Assembly (NCBI GenBank): GCA_021201825.1 | Contig: JAJQED010000022.1 | Location: forward strand, 1 to 58,880 | Source: Alistipes sp. | Lineage (GTDB): Bacteria; Bacteroidota; Bacteroidia; Bacteroidales; Rikenellaceae | Direction: 5' to 3' | DNA: 58,880 nucleotides | Notes under the pieces: generated by a model | The model's database searches: none | The model's input: only the letters and a program-made list of their open reading frames with translations | What the model was told of the DNA's origin: nothing | Part shown: positions 29,158 through 37,354 of the stretch, piece by piece | How positions within the stretch are numbered: the stretch's first letter is position 1 | How the letters are laid out: each line of letters begins with the position of its first letter | Translations under genes and position numbers: made by a program

Positions 29158-29832
29158 TTATTCCGCGGCTTCCTCTGCGGGTGCCTCTTCGGCCGGAGCG
29201 GCCTCTTCAGCGGCAGCAGCTTCCTCTGCGGGAGCGGCTTCTGCAGCGGCTTCCTCTGCAGCAGGTGCTTCGGCGGTTTCTACAGGAGCTTCCGCTTCTT
29301 CTGAAGCAGCGGCCTCGGCGGCTTCTTCGGCAGTTTCCTCGGTTTCTTCTACCGGGTTGGCGGCGGCTTCTGCGGCGGCTTTCTTAGCGGCGATAGCCTT
29401 GGCCCTGTCTTCCTTGACTTTGGTTTCGGCGGCAAGGCGCGCTTTCTCGGCGGCATCTTTCTCACTGCCTATCTTGCCGGTCTTGGCGTCGATCTTGGCG
29501 GCTTTCTCGGCCATCCATTTCTCGAAACGGGCCTGTGCCTCGTCCTCGCTGAACGCCCCTTTGGATACCCCGCCCAGCAGGTGCTTCTTGTAGAGCACGC
29601 CCTTGTAGGAGAGGATGGTACGGCAGGTGTCCGTCGGCTGGGCACCTTTCTGGAGCCATCCGAGGGCGCTGTCGAAGTTCAGGTCGATTGTAGCAGGATT
29701 GGTGTTCGGGTTGTACGTCCCGAGCTTTTCGATAAACCGGCCATCACGTGGCGCCCTGCTGTCGGCTACGACGATATGGTAGAAAGCGTAACCTTTCTTA
29801 CCGTGTCGTGACAATCTGATTTTTACTGGCAT
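29158..29832 (-). CDS. rpsP: 30S ribosomal protein S16 with a long Ala/Glu-rich C-terminal extension
   Basis: The first 80 or so residues are S16: [31 protein letters not shown] and [19 protein letters not shown]. The protein then continues for about 140 residues beyond the usual end. Residues 105-160 are Lys/Ala-rich and residues 160-224 are almost entirely Ala, Glu and Pro ([13 protein letters not shown]-type repeats). The codons stay in one frame to the stop. Extended S16 proteins occur in this phylum; the role of the tail is unknown. It leads the rpsP-rimM operon. Confidence 0.95.
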   Translation of the reverse strand: MPVKIRLSRHGKKGYAFYHIVVADSRAPRDGRFIEKLGTYNPNTNPATIDLNFDSALGWLQKGAQPTDTCRTILSYKGVLYKKHLLGGVSKGAFSEDEAQARFEKWMAEKAAKIDAKTGKIGSEKDAAEKARLAAETKVKEDRAKAIAAKKAAAEAAANPVEETEETAEEAAEAAASEEAEAPVETAEAPAAEEAAAEAAPAEEAAAAEEAAPAEEAPAEEAAE

Positions 29833-29883
29833 TTTTAATTATTTGTCGTTGAACAATATTCCCGTTATCCCGTAACGGGTCGG

Positions 29884-29915
29884 CGAAGTTAGGACTTTTT
29901 GATTTAATTACCAAA
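29884..29915 (-). promoter_or_regulatory. Promoter of rpsP-rimM
   Basis: On the minus strand: TTTG (29912-29915), a 20-base spacer, then TAACTTCG (29884-29891), one mismatch from TAnnTTTG. The rpsP ATG lies about 50 bases downstream. Confidence 0.6.
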
Positions 29916-30015
29916 TATTTGCCCGACCGCCCTGTTATGCGGGTCGTGGTGGCACCCCTTTTGCATTTTTAAACCCGGAAAGATTATATCCAACCGTATA
30001 TTAAACTATAAAACT

Positions 30016-30020
30016 GGAGG
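30016..30020 (+). promoter_or_regulatory. Strong Shine-Dalgarno before hsp20
   Basis: GGAGG lies 8 bases before the ATG at 30029. Such sites are uncommon in Bacteroidota, where A-rich leaders usually direct initiation. It suggests unusually high translation of this chaperone. Confidence 0.65.
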
Positions 30021-30028
30021 AAAATATT

Positions 30029-30655
30029 ATGATGCCGGTTAAAAAGAACAATTGGCTGCCGGGAATCTTCAACGATTTCTTCGGCAATGAGTGGCTCGAA
30101 AGGCAAACCAGCGCGGCTCCGGCTGTGAACATTATGGAAAACGACCGCGAATATAAGGTCGAGATCGCCGCTCCGGGTATGACGCGCGACGATTTTAAAA
30201 TTGAGCTCGAGGACGACAACCACCTTGTCATCTCGATGGAAAAACAGACCCGCAGGACCTACGGCGGCGACCCGGAAGCCAACATGGACGAGAATACCGG
30301 TTCGTCGGCCCTCGAGCAGGACGGGCAGAAGAACGACGACCAGCAGCAGGAGCCTCAGCAAGAGCAGCAGGGCGAGGAACAGCCGGGCCGGCAACAGGGC
30401 GAAGAGAAAGGCCAACAGCAGAACCGGGAAGTGGCCCGCAATGCCGGCGGCCAGGACCGCCTGCAGGAAACCGGCGACAAATACCTGCGCCGCGAATTCT
30501 CCTACAGCAGTTTCCGCCAGAGCATGATCCTGCCCGACAACGTTAACCGTGAAAACATCCAGGCCCGGGTAAGCGACGGCGTGCTGACCATTATAATCCC
30601 CAAGACCACCGAAGAGGAAAAAAGGCAGAGGGCCAAAATGATAGAGATAAAATAG
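30029..30655 (+). CDS. Hsp20/alpha-crystallin family small heat shock protein with a Gln-rich insertion
   Basis: Small heat shock proteins hold unfolding proteins. The 208-residue protein has the alpha-crystallin start (PAVNIMENDREYKVEIAAPG, about 31-50) and end (KYLRREFSYSSFRQSMILPD, then VSDGVLTIIIPK, about 151-194). Between the two halves lies an insertion of about 75 residues (72-148) that is rich in Gln, Glu and Gly (for example DDQQQEPQQEQQGEEQ). It would fall in the beta5-beta6 loop that normally swaps between subunits. A strong Shine-Dalgarno site precedes the ATG and a terminator follows. Homologues without the insertion would be about 140 residues. Confidence 0.9.
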   Translation: MMPVKKNNWLPGIFNDFFGNEWLERQTSAAPAVNIMENDREYKVEIAAPGMTRDDFKIELEDDNHLVISMEKQTRRTYGGDPEANMDENTGSSALEQDGQKNDDQQQEPQQEQQGEEQPGRQQGEEKGQQQNREVARNAGGQDRLQETGDKYLRREFSYSSFRQSMILPDNVNRENIQARVSDGVLTIIIPKTTEEEKRQRAKMIEIK

Positions 30656-30677
30656 AGCTGTCAGGCCGAGATAGTTA

Positions 30678-30705
30678 CCGCCCACCGAAAAGTGGGCGGT
30701 TTTTC
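30678..30705 (+). terminator. Terminator after hsp20
   Basis: CCGCCCAC (30678-30685), loop CGAAAA, GTGGGCGG (30692-30699), then TTTTTC. A strong Rho-independent terminator. Confidence 0.92.
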
Positions 30706-30777
30706 GTTATAATACCGGGATGAGGGCCATATGAAAATATATAATTCTTATATTTACGTTCAACCAAACTCCTTGTT

Positions 30778-32062
30778 ATGAAAAAGATTCTGCGTTTATC
30801 GGTATGCGTCCTCTTCCTTGGCTGTAATTCACCCGGGAGCACTGTCGTTTCCGGCATCCTTGAAGATGTCGATGACGGAACGATTGTCATTTTATCGCGC
30901 GTGAACGATCGGGGCGAAACGGTCGTAATAGGTTCGGATACCGTCCGGGGAAACGGTTTTCTTATCGACCTCGGCCGAACGGAACAGCCGGGGAAAGTGG
31001 AACTAGGTATCGACGGCTCCCCGTTACCCGGGGGAATGACCTTGTGGACAGCTCCCGGCAAGACCGTAAAAGTTTCCGGTTCAGGAGCATGGCCGGGATC
31101 ATGGACGGCCACAGCCTTTACTCCCGAGCATGAACAGTGGAACGATTACCACCTGCAGACCGTCGGGCTGTTGAAAGAAAAGGGTGAAACCCTCAACCGG
31201 CTCGAAGAGATCTTTGCACCGGGAGTTCCGCCGCTCGATGAAAGGGACGAGAGGGACGAAGAAGCGGTCCGTCTGTATAATATCCTGGATTCCCTGAATA
31301 TCCAAATTTCCATTATTGAATTTGGGGATCATGGAAAAACGGCCGGAACCGTCACCTCTCGAAGTCGGTAAGCTGAAGACCGCCGCCCTTAACGGTTATT
31401 ACGGGGAATACTCCCATCCCGAAATGGCCGGCAACCTGCGGGATATGGCCCGTGGGCAGTTGTCCCGGTGGGAGGAGGAAATTAAGGATTACGAAGAATA
31501 CAGGCTGATAAAGAACCGCCTTTATCCCAGGGAGGTTATAGCGGAACGGGATTTATTTGAAGATTCCCGTTTTTACGACGCAGAGGGTCGGGCGGACTAT
31601 TTGGCCAATTATGTGGGTAAAGGAAAATACGTGTTGATCGATTGCTGGTTTGCCGACTGTGGGCCGTGCAGGAAGATACTTCCGGAAGTAAAGGAACTGA
31701 CCGAAAAATTGTCGGATGAGCTGATCGTTGTAGGGTTCAACTATCTGGATAAAAAAGAAAGATGGTTGACGGGGACAGAAGAACTGGGGATCAAGGGGAT
31801 CAATCTTTGGAGCCCGGATAGTTTCCACGGCCTTGGCCGAAAATACGGATTTATGGCAAATCCCGTTTTTGCCATAATAAGTCCGGAAGGTGAAGTGTTG
31901 GATATATTTTATGGCAGTCAGGGTTACCTGACTCAAACGGTCCGGAGTTTTATGGACCCTGACATACCCCGACCGATATTTCACGAACGCCTCAGATGTA
32001 TAAAGTTGGTGCCGGGTATAGATCCGAACGAAGTGTTCAAAGATGTCGGAGTCAATAATTGA
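30778..32062 (+). pseudogene. Frameshifted DUF4369/thioredoxin-fold lipoprotein
   Basis: Two frames join into one protein. Codons 30778-31320 give a lipoprotein signal (MKKILRLSVCVLFLGC) and a DUF4369-like N-terminal domain. Codons from about 31328 to 32062 give the C-terminal thioredoxin-like domain with the redox motif WFADCGPCRK. The two frames meet at GGGG (31324-31327). With three G the protein reads IIEFGIMEKRPEPSPL without a break; with four, frame 1 runs on to a stop at 31371. Either the gene is broken, the run slips in vivo, or the base is a sequencing error. Intact relatives act in disulfide exchange in the periplasm. Confidence 0.75.
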
Positions 32063-32237
32063 TCCGGATTTCAGCAGTAGCTGGTTCTTAATGTCCGAGG
32101 GAACCGCTTTGGCAATTTCATTATTATATTATGTTTTACGGACTTGATTGTTATTAACGGAACGCTCTGAAATAGGGTTTGATATTCCTGCCGGGTCGGC
32201 AATTAGTAGTTGGGGACCGGCAAGGTGTTATCCACGG

Positions 32238-32269
32238 TTTGGGATAATATGTAAAAACCGCTACTTTTG
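32238..32269 (+). promoter_or_regulatory. Promoter of tRNA-Arg
   Basis: TTTG (32238-32241), a 20-base spacer, and TACTTTTG (32262-32269): a full match to the Bacteroidota consensus. The tRNA begins 55 bases further on. Confidence 0.82.
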
Positions 32270-32324
32270 CACTCGCCGGTTGACGGCCGGCCCGGGATTG
32301 CCCGGGTTGGCGGAACGATGCAAT

Positions 32325-32398
32325 GGTCCCGTAGCTCAGTTGGATAGAGCAACAGCCTTCTAAGCTGTGGGTCACAGGTTCGAATCCTGTCGGGATCA
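32325..32398 (+). tRNA. tRNA-Arg (anticodon UCU)
   Basis: The cloverleaf folds fully. The acceptor GGTCCCG pairs with CGGGATC (one G-T pair), the D arm is GCTC/GAGC, the anticodon arm is ACAGC/GCTGT around CTTCTAA with anticodon TCT, and the T arm is ACAGG/CCTGT around TTCGAAT. CCA is not encoded. A possible integration target: a partial match to its 3' end (GGGATCAC) recurs at about 32498-32507. Confidence 0.95.
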
Positions 32399-32510
32399 CT
32401 TGAATATCAAATGGTTAATGCCTCGCGATCTTCGCCGAAACCCCGCAAGTCGCCGCTTGGGCGGCGGTGCGGAAAAAGGTTGAGGTGAAAATCCCGCCGG
32501 GATCACAATG

Positions 32511-32550
32511 AAAATGAGCGACTTGCACGAGTGTGGGTCGCTCATTTTTT
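32511..32550 (+). terminator. Terminator downstream of tRNA-Arg
   Basis: AAAATGAGCGAC (32511-32522) pairs with GTCGCTCATTTT (32537-32548), followed by further T. It ends transcription from the tRNA-Arg promoter before the island begins. Confidence 0.85.
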
Positions 32551-32557
32551 CAGGCCG

Positions 32558-32676
32558 TACAAACAATTTGCAAACAACCCGGCCGATTCTCCCCGAAACG
32601 GGTAATTTCCGGTCAAAAGTAAAACCCCGCAGACGGTAACTCCTGCGGGGTTTTTCATAGAGACCGGTTCAATCTA
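32558..32676. repeat. Left copy of the 119-bp island-flanking direct repeat
   Basis: Begins TACAAACAATTTGCAAACAA and ends GGTTCAATCTA. It matches 37355-37472 with about six differences. It contains a terminator hairpin (CCCCGCAG with CTGCGGGG, 32625-32650). Its right end falls on the stop codon of the primase-fragment frame. Confidence 0.9.
32621..32656. terminator. Terminator hairpin inside the left repeat
   Basis: AAAACCCCGCAG pairs with CTGCGGGGTTTTT around ACGGTAACTC. The A-run and T-run make it able to work in both directions. Confidence 0.8.
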
Positions 32677-32952
32677 AATACCGTTTTCCTTTGCTATATG
32701 GAAAAAAGTAGCGATGGTTACCGGATTGTTTGGTGCGGAAGAATTAAGGAAACCAGTAAAAACGTTTTCCGTTTCAGTATCAGAGTAATTCGGATAAAAC
32801 CGGCTTATACGATGGAAGAAATCTCTCCCGTCTTCCTCAAATTCGTTTGCCAGGGCAAAACCTAACCTTATCCATTGGTCGTAATCTCCGGTAATATTAT
32901 TTTTAATAATTGAATCCGAACGCCCATAGCGGTATGGTATTTTGATATGCAA
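32674..32952 (-). pseudogene. C-terminal fragment of a primase-C-terminal-2 (PriCT-2) protein
   Basis: The readable part (GDYDQWIRLGFALANEF, RDFFHRISRFYPNYSD, VTIATFFHIAKENGI) matches the PriCT-2 domain that ends VirE/BT4734-type proteins of Bacteroidota mobile elements. The upstream three-quarters is missing: the frame opens at a TTG inside the end of the ATPase gene. No ribosome site is seen. I read it as the stump of a mobilisation or replication protein. Its stop codon (32674-32676) is also the edge of the 119-bp repeat. Confidence 0.65.
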
Positions 32953-34072
32953 ATTCTATATCGTCCTTAACAATATAAGAGTTGGGGATATCTTTGATCT
33001 GCTTCTGTTTTTTATTTTGACCGCCGACTTCGAACGTATATCCATCTATGAGAAAATCCCCTTTCGGCGCTGACGTTATCTTATGATTCACTCTCATTTG
33101 CGACATAAAGAATGTTTCCCGAAGATTACCTATATCCGGCCTGTCTTCCGAAAGAGCATAAATGAGATTCGTATTTCCCAAATAGACCTTCTCTACTTTT
33201 GCTAATTCCATCAGTCCCGACGGCCTGTTGCGCAGTTGCATCACCACTCCTGCTTTCTCAAGATAAACCATAAAGTCAGCCAGTTGATTACGGTTACTGT
33301 CCATCATGCCGGCGATCTTGGAATAATTCGGTTTGAACGGAACGCTCTGGGAAATAATGTATAACAGTTGCTTGATTTTCCGGGCCGTCGATACATTCAT
33401 TTTTGCATAAATGGGAATGTCCGTTTCAAGGGTTACATTCAGAATGCTTTCCAGCCGTTGCAGGTACTGCGGATCTTTGAAGAAAGGATAATATCCGCTT
33501 ATCAAATATTCCTTGAACAGGGGCAGGGGATGATCGATGCCCGGGAGATCGACCTTTCCTGCAAGTATATTTTCGAGATCGTACACCGGAAAATCGTAAC
33601 CTTTGGCGAAGTTGAGGTATTCCCTGAAAGAGAGGCCATGCATCAAATAAACCAATGCCCTGCGGCTGAGGTCGGCGCTCCCTTTGAAAATGTCGAGAAC
33701 CGATGATCCGGTAAAAACGACTTTGAGTTTCGGGAACGAATCGTACATCATCTTCAACTCCCTTGACCAGTCTGGGTATTTATGGATCTCGTCTATATAC
33801 ATATGTTTCCCGCCGATCTTGTAGAACGACGATGCCGTATCGTAAAGTTTATTATCGGCAAAGTAGATATCGTCGGCCGAAACGAAAAGAGCTTCGTCGG
33901 GATTGTTGTGTAATTTGATATGTTGATAGAGCAAGGTCGTTTTTCCCACCCCGCGCTCCCCGACAACGGCCAGCATCCTTGCGTTCCAGTTTATTTTATC
34001 ATGGATATACCGCACGAAAGCCGTGTCCGTCTCATTAAGTATAGCCCTGTACCGTTCATTCAACTGTTCCAT
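32903..34072 (-). CDS. AAA ATPase with DUF4143 (putative DNA-binding ATPase)
   Basis: From the ATG at 34072 (MEQLNERYRAIL) the protein has 389 residues. The P-loop is GERGVGKTTLL at about 38-48, Walker B is HMYIDEIHKYPDW, and sensor VVFTGSSVLDI follows. A C-terminal DUF4143-like region with a restriction-like core (KGDFLIDGYTFEVGGQNKKQKQI) closes it. Such ATPases are common on mobile elements and in variable regions; roles proposed include nucleic-acid processing and toxin-like activity, none proven. It appears complete. It lies inside the repeat-bracketed island, and its codons are AT-richer than those of the core genes. A perfect palindrome sits in its promoter region. Confidence 0.82.
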   Translation of the reverse strand: MEQLNERYRAILNETDTAFVRYIHDKINWNARMLAVVGERGVGKTTLLYQHIKLHNNPDEALFVSADDIYFADNKLYDTASSFYKIGGKHMYIDEIHKYPDWSRELKMMYDSFPKLKVVFTGSSVLDIFKGSADLSRRALVYLMHGLSFREYLNFAKGYDFPVYDLENILAGKVDLPGIDHPLPLFKEYLISGYYPFFKDPQYLQRLESILNVTLETDIPIYAKMNVSTARKIKQLLYIISQSVPFKPNYSKIAGMMDSNRNQLADFMVYLEKAGVVMQLRNRPSGLMELAKVEKVYLGNTNLIYALSEDRPDIGNLRETFFMSQMRVNHKITSAPKGDFLIDGYTFEVGGQNKKQKQIKDIPNSYIVKDDIEFAYQNTIPLWAFGFNY

Positions 34073-34099
34073 AATAGGGATTTTGCTGTTTTTATACAG

Positions 34100-34135
34100 C
34101 AAATATAATGCTATTTTGCTATTTTAAAATAGCAA
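34100..34135 (-). promoter_or_regulatory. Palindromic operator and -7 box upstream of the DUF4143 ATPase
   Basis: A perfect 20-bp palindrome TTGCTATTTTAAAATAGCAA occupies 34116-34135. On the minus strand the TATATTTG box (34100-34107) lies between the palindrome and the ATG at 34072. The palindrome therefore overlaps the -33 region, where a repressor would block transcription. A second inverted repeat GCTG/CAGC (34085-34100) lies nearer the start. Confidence 0.5.
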
Positions 34136-34202
34136 TTATCCATTTATTTGCATCTTTTATTTTTCAATTTTCCGCTGCAACTGCACTATCGGAGTGCAAT
34201 CG

Positions 34203-34397
34203 TTAATCGAATCGGGTAAGTAATGCGGCATTCTTTTGGCGTTCTTCGGATTCAAACGATGCCAGATAAACTTCGGTCGTCTTCAGGCTGTTATGTCCCA
34301 TCGTTTCTGAAAAATAGGCAATGTTCGCGCCGCTGTGCTTCAGTACCGTAGCATATGAATGCCGGGCGGTATAGGTGGACCCAAAAGTTCTTCCAAA
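34203..34397 (-). pseudogene. C-terminal remnant of a tyrosine recombinase (integrase)
   Basis: Read on the minus strand, these codons give FGSTYTARHSYATVLKHSGA, then MGHNSLKTTEVYLASFES and the stop TAA. They carry the catalytic Arg (ARHSY), the GH histidine and the nucleophile Tyr of phage-type integrases. An in-frame TGA lies just upstream of the preserved part, and the rest of the enzyme is missing, so it cannot be active. It is the direct evidence that this region was once a mobile element. Confidence 0.85.
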
Positions 34398-34451
34398 TCA
34401 AGAAGCATTTATATTTCGGGAACTCGGCTTATTTACATCTTAATGACTTGA

Positions 34452-34661
34452 TTAAAATATAATGTATATTTTGTTTGAAATAAAATCTATGAAAAATATC
34501 CCCGCATACCATGTAAATCCATGGAGAAGGTCGTGCTGGATGACCGCCGTAAGGTTTTTCAATACATCTTTATTATACGTCAACGCCTTGTCCGACGACA
34601 CGGGGTCGATGGCGGCGATCTTCCTTTCCTCGTAGCCGTGTATTTTGGTTCTTTTACACAT
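34452..34661 (-). CDS. Small open frame of unknown function
   Basis: A 69-residue frame (MCKRTKIHGYEERKIAAIDP) with an ATG, a charged first half and a hydrophobic, aromatic end (FTWYAGIFFIDFISN). No family is recognised and no clear ribosome site is seen. It could be a small membrane protein or, more likely, debris of the decayed element, given the truncated integrase beside it. The 117 bases between it and the AraC pseudogene hold nothing recognisable. Confidence 0.3.
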   Translation of the reverse strand: MCKRTKIHGYEERKIAAIDPVSSDKALTYNKDVLKNLTAVIQHDLLHGFTWYAGIFFIDFISNKIYIIF

Positions 34662-34778
34662 ATAAGCGTACTACCGCCGGATTACCGGTAAAAATCCTAC
34701 CTTGCTCATTCCCGGTTTATGACCCAGATAACAGGTCTCTATAAAAGATCCTTGTAGAATTTTCTGCTGAACAATACT

Positions 34779-35692
34779 TTACCTGATCCCGTAGCTACCA
34801 AGTCCCTTTTTATATTCTTTGGGTGATATGCCGGTGTGTTTCTTAAAATATTTGCCGAAAGTAGACTGGTCCGGGAAATTCATTTCCAAAGCGATTTCAT
34901 TAATCGTCTTTCCCGGTTGGTGCATCAGGTATTTGGCTTCTGTAATAACAGCGTTGGTAATCCACTTTATCGCCGATTCTCCATCATACTCTCTGATAAT
35001 CCGGGAAAGATAATCCCGGCTTATACACAGTTCGCGGGCATAAAAGCTGACATCGCGGTGATGGCGACATTTTTCGACAAGCATTTCCCTGAATCTTTCA
35101 CGCAGTAGTTCGGCATGCGTGAAGGCTACCTCTCCGGCATCGTGTTTTTTGCCCGGCTGTTATCAAGGTCGAGATACAGATTCATTACTTCATGGCGGAT
35201 GATAAGGGAACGATATAGATGTGTCTGGTCGGATATATACGCCTGCATACTCCGGATACGGTCCACTATCCGTCCCACTTCCGTATCATCCAATTTTTGG
35301 ATAGGATATGCCCGTTTTAGCCTATTTGCTTTTTGCAACTTCACTCCCGCAGTCATACCCTTTATCTCCGAGCGGAGCTCGGAGGAAATCCGTATAAGAT
35401 ATCCGGTAAAGTCAGGCGAATGGGAGATATTCAAAAGGATATCATCCTCGGTGAGCTGCACGACCCCATTCTTTTCAAGCGTATGGCTTTGATAGTTCAT
35501 TTCGATGTATATTTCACCCGAAAGCACCAGCATTACCAGGGAGTCTTTCAGGCGGAGAGGATACCTGTCTTCCACTTCTTCCGGCCCTGACAAAAGAGTA
35601 AATTCCCGTATCATCAATTGATTGATGGAATATTCCCGGAGGGTCACTTCTTTGCTTTTTTCCTGTAAACTTAAATCTAATATCTTCTCCAT
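34779..35692 (-). pseudogene. AraC family regulator split by a frameshift
   Basis: Two minus-strand frames make one regulator of about 304 residues. The first (35126-35692) is the N-terminal sensor and ends NTMPER-stop. The second (from about 35133 to 34779) continues EVAFTHAELLRERFREML and carries the full DNA-binding domain (YARELCISRDYLSRIIREY and INEIALEMNFPDQSTFGKYF). They meet at GAGAG on the minus strand (about 35130-35134). Removing one AG restores the frame. The sensor half may still be made; the HTH half lacks a good start. It is divergent from the reductase gene, which it probably once controlled. Confidence 0.8.
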
Positions 35693-35841
35693 TGCGGGAA
35701 TTAACCAATAATATGGCTGTAAATATAACCATATTTATATTTTTAGTCGTGATTTGACTATAATTTGTCGAAAATTACCCTGTCAGGGGTTGATGTTTAT
35801 CCTGACCTTTGAAAGGTCAACTAAATATAAAGACCTATAAT

Positions 35842-36819
35842 ATGAAGTATTTAAAAGATGTAAGTACACAGACAAATGGCTTCAGCCTTTCCCGCATCGG
35901 GTTGGGCACCATGAGGATGACCGCCGACCTGCGGGCAGGAGTCGAAACCATACATACGGCACAGGATGCCGGGGTGAACTTCCTGAATACAGCCGACTTT
36001 TATGGTCACGGGGTAAGTGAAATGATAATCCGAGAGGCACTGAAAACCCGCAGGCGGGAGGATATCTTTATTTCTGTCAAATTCGGAGGAATGCTTTCTC
36101 CTGACGGACGGTTTTACGGTATAGACAGTCGTCCGGAGCACGTTCAGAATTATCTGGCTTATACCTTAAAGCGATTGGGTACCGACTATGTGGATTTATA
36201 CCAACCAGCCCGCATCGATCCTCATATCCCGGTAGAAGATACGATCGGCGCCGTTGCCGGTATGGTGAAGGCCGGATATGTTAAAAGTATTGGTATTTCC
36301 GAAGTAGACGGCAATACATTGCGTAGAGCCAATACGGTTCATCCCATCAGTTTAGTGGAAGTGCGCTATTCGCTGATGGACAGGCATATCGAAGACGACC
36401 TGTTGCCCGCAGCCCGGGAATTGGGGGTCGGCATAGTGGCTTTCAATGTCCTTCTGGGCGGACTGGTCGGCGGAAGTACACCCGCGCAAAAGCTGTCAGC
36501 CATGAATCACCTGACTTCCACGGCACGTGCCAGTATCAACAATAACCTTTCCACATCTGCCGCATTGGAAGACATGGCCCGCGAAAAAGGAATATCATTG
36601 GCTCAATTGGCCATTGCCTGGGTGCTGGCACAGGGCGAAGATATCATTGCGCTGGTCGGGTCGAGAACTGTCGCCCAGATAAATGATTCCCTGAAAGCTA
36701 TAGATGTAAACATTACAAAGAACGATTTGGAAAGGATGGAACAGCTCATTCCAAAAGCCCAGGCCAACAGTTCTTTTATGCTGGAAATGAACCTCGATAA
36801 AAACGGATTATTCCTGTAA
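35842..36819 (+). CDS. Aldo/keto reductase
   Basis: From the ATG at 35842 (MKYLKDVSTQTNGFSLSRIG) it has 325 residues, normal for the family. It is an NADPH-linked TIM-barrel reductase. Visible sites are the catalytic Asp-Tyr (NTADFYGHG, about 50-58), the Lys in FISVKFGG and the YQPARIDPHIPVED block. NADPH-binding residues lie near the C terminus (ALVGSRTVAQINDSL). The YQPAR block places it near the group of pyridoxal or general aldehyde reductases; the substrate is unknown. It pairs with the divergent AraC-type gene, a common arrangement. The OB-fold gene starts 3 bases after its stop. Confidence 0.88.
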   Translation: MKYLKDVSTQTNGFSLSRIGLGTMRMTADLRAGVETIHTAQDAGVNFLNTADFYGHGVSEMIIREALKTRRREDIFISVKFGGMLSPDGRFYGIDSRPEHVQNYLAYTLKRLGTDYVDLYQPARIDPHIPVEDTIGAVAGMVKAGYVKSIGISEVDGNTLRRANTVHPISLVEVRYSLMDRHIEDDLLPAARELGVGIVAFNVLLGGLVGGSTPAQKLSAMNHLTSTARASINNNLSTSAALEDMAREKGISLAQLAIAWVLAQGEDIIALVGSRTVAQINDSLKAIDVNITKNDLERMEQLIPKAQANSSFMLEMNLDKNGLFL

Positions 36820-36822
36820 GAT

Positions 36823-37296
36823 ATGAAACACCAACTTATTCTTACAACAAGAATACTCATTTGGTTATTAGTAGCGGCAGGAACTACGAATCTTCCGGCC
36901 GCTACTATTACATATGAAATACAGAAACTGAATGAGATGATCGAAATGAATGAAACCAACCAGCCGGATTCTATTATTCCTGCCCAAGAACTTTACGATA
37001 CTTTTAAAAGGGATGAAGCCGGAGCGACAAAGAAATATGGCAAACAAATAATAACGATTAAAGGATATGCCGTTTTTGTAGGCCCGGATGTATACGCACT
37101 TCCCTCGGTTGAATTGTCGGAGAAGAAAGGTGGAAAAAGCAGGATTCTTTGTGTTCTTCCTTTCTCCGATTACCTCAAGCTACGGAAAGTATCTAAGGGC
37201 GACGAAGTCACTTTGACGGGAGAAGTCCGCGGCTATTACGAAAAAGGTGACAAGGTCTTATTAAAGCAATGTGAAATAGTGGAAACCATAAAATAA
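36823..37296 (+). CDS. Secreted or anchored OB-fold protein (tRNA_anti-like)
   Basis: The 157-residue protein has a hydrophobic N-terminal segment (about 5-25, signal or anchor) and then a Glu/Met-rich linker. The C-terminal domain reads as a tRNA_anti-like OB fold (QELYDTFKRDEAGATKKYGK, ITIKGYAVFVG, KGDEVTLTGEVRGYY, VLLKQCEIVE). Proteins of this type occur widely in Bacteroidota with unknown function. It starts 3 bases after the reductase stop, so the two form an operon inside the island. Confidence 0.75.
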   Translation: MKHQLILTTRILIWLLVAAGTTNLPAATITYEIQKLNEMIEMNETNQPDSIIPAQELYDTFKRDEAGATKKYGKQIITIKGYAVFVGPDVYALPSVELSEKKGGKSRILCVLPFSDYLKLRKVSKGDEVTLTGEVRGYYEKGDKVLLKQCEIVETIK

Positions 37297-37354
37297 AAAT
37301 TCCTTTATTTTCATCTGCGGTTTCTTCCCGATACCCGGCGGCATCCTGTCGCCC

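Noticed and set aside
32491-32510. Possible attachment-site repeat of the tRNA-Arg 3' end
   Set aside because: Only 9 bases (CGGGATCAC) match and the spot lies inside a local palindrome; too short to call an att site.
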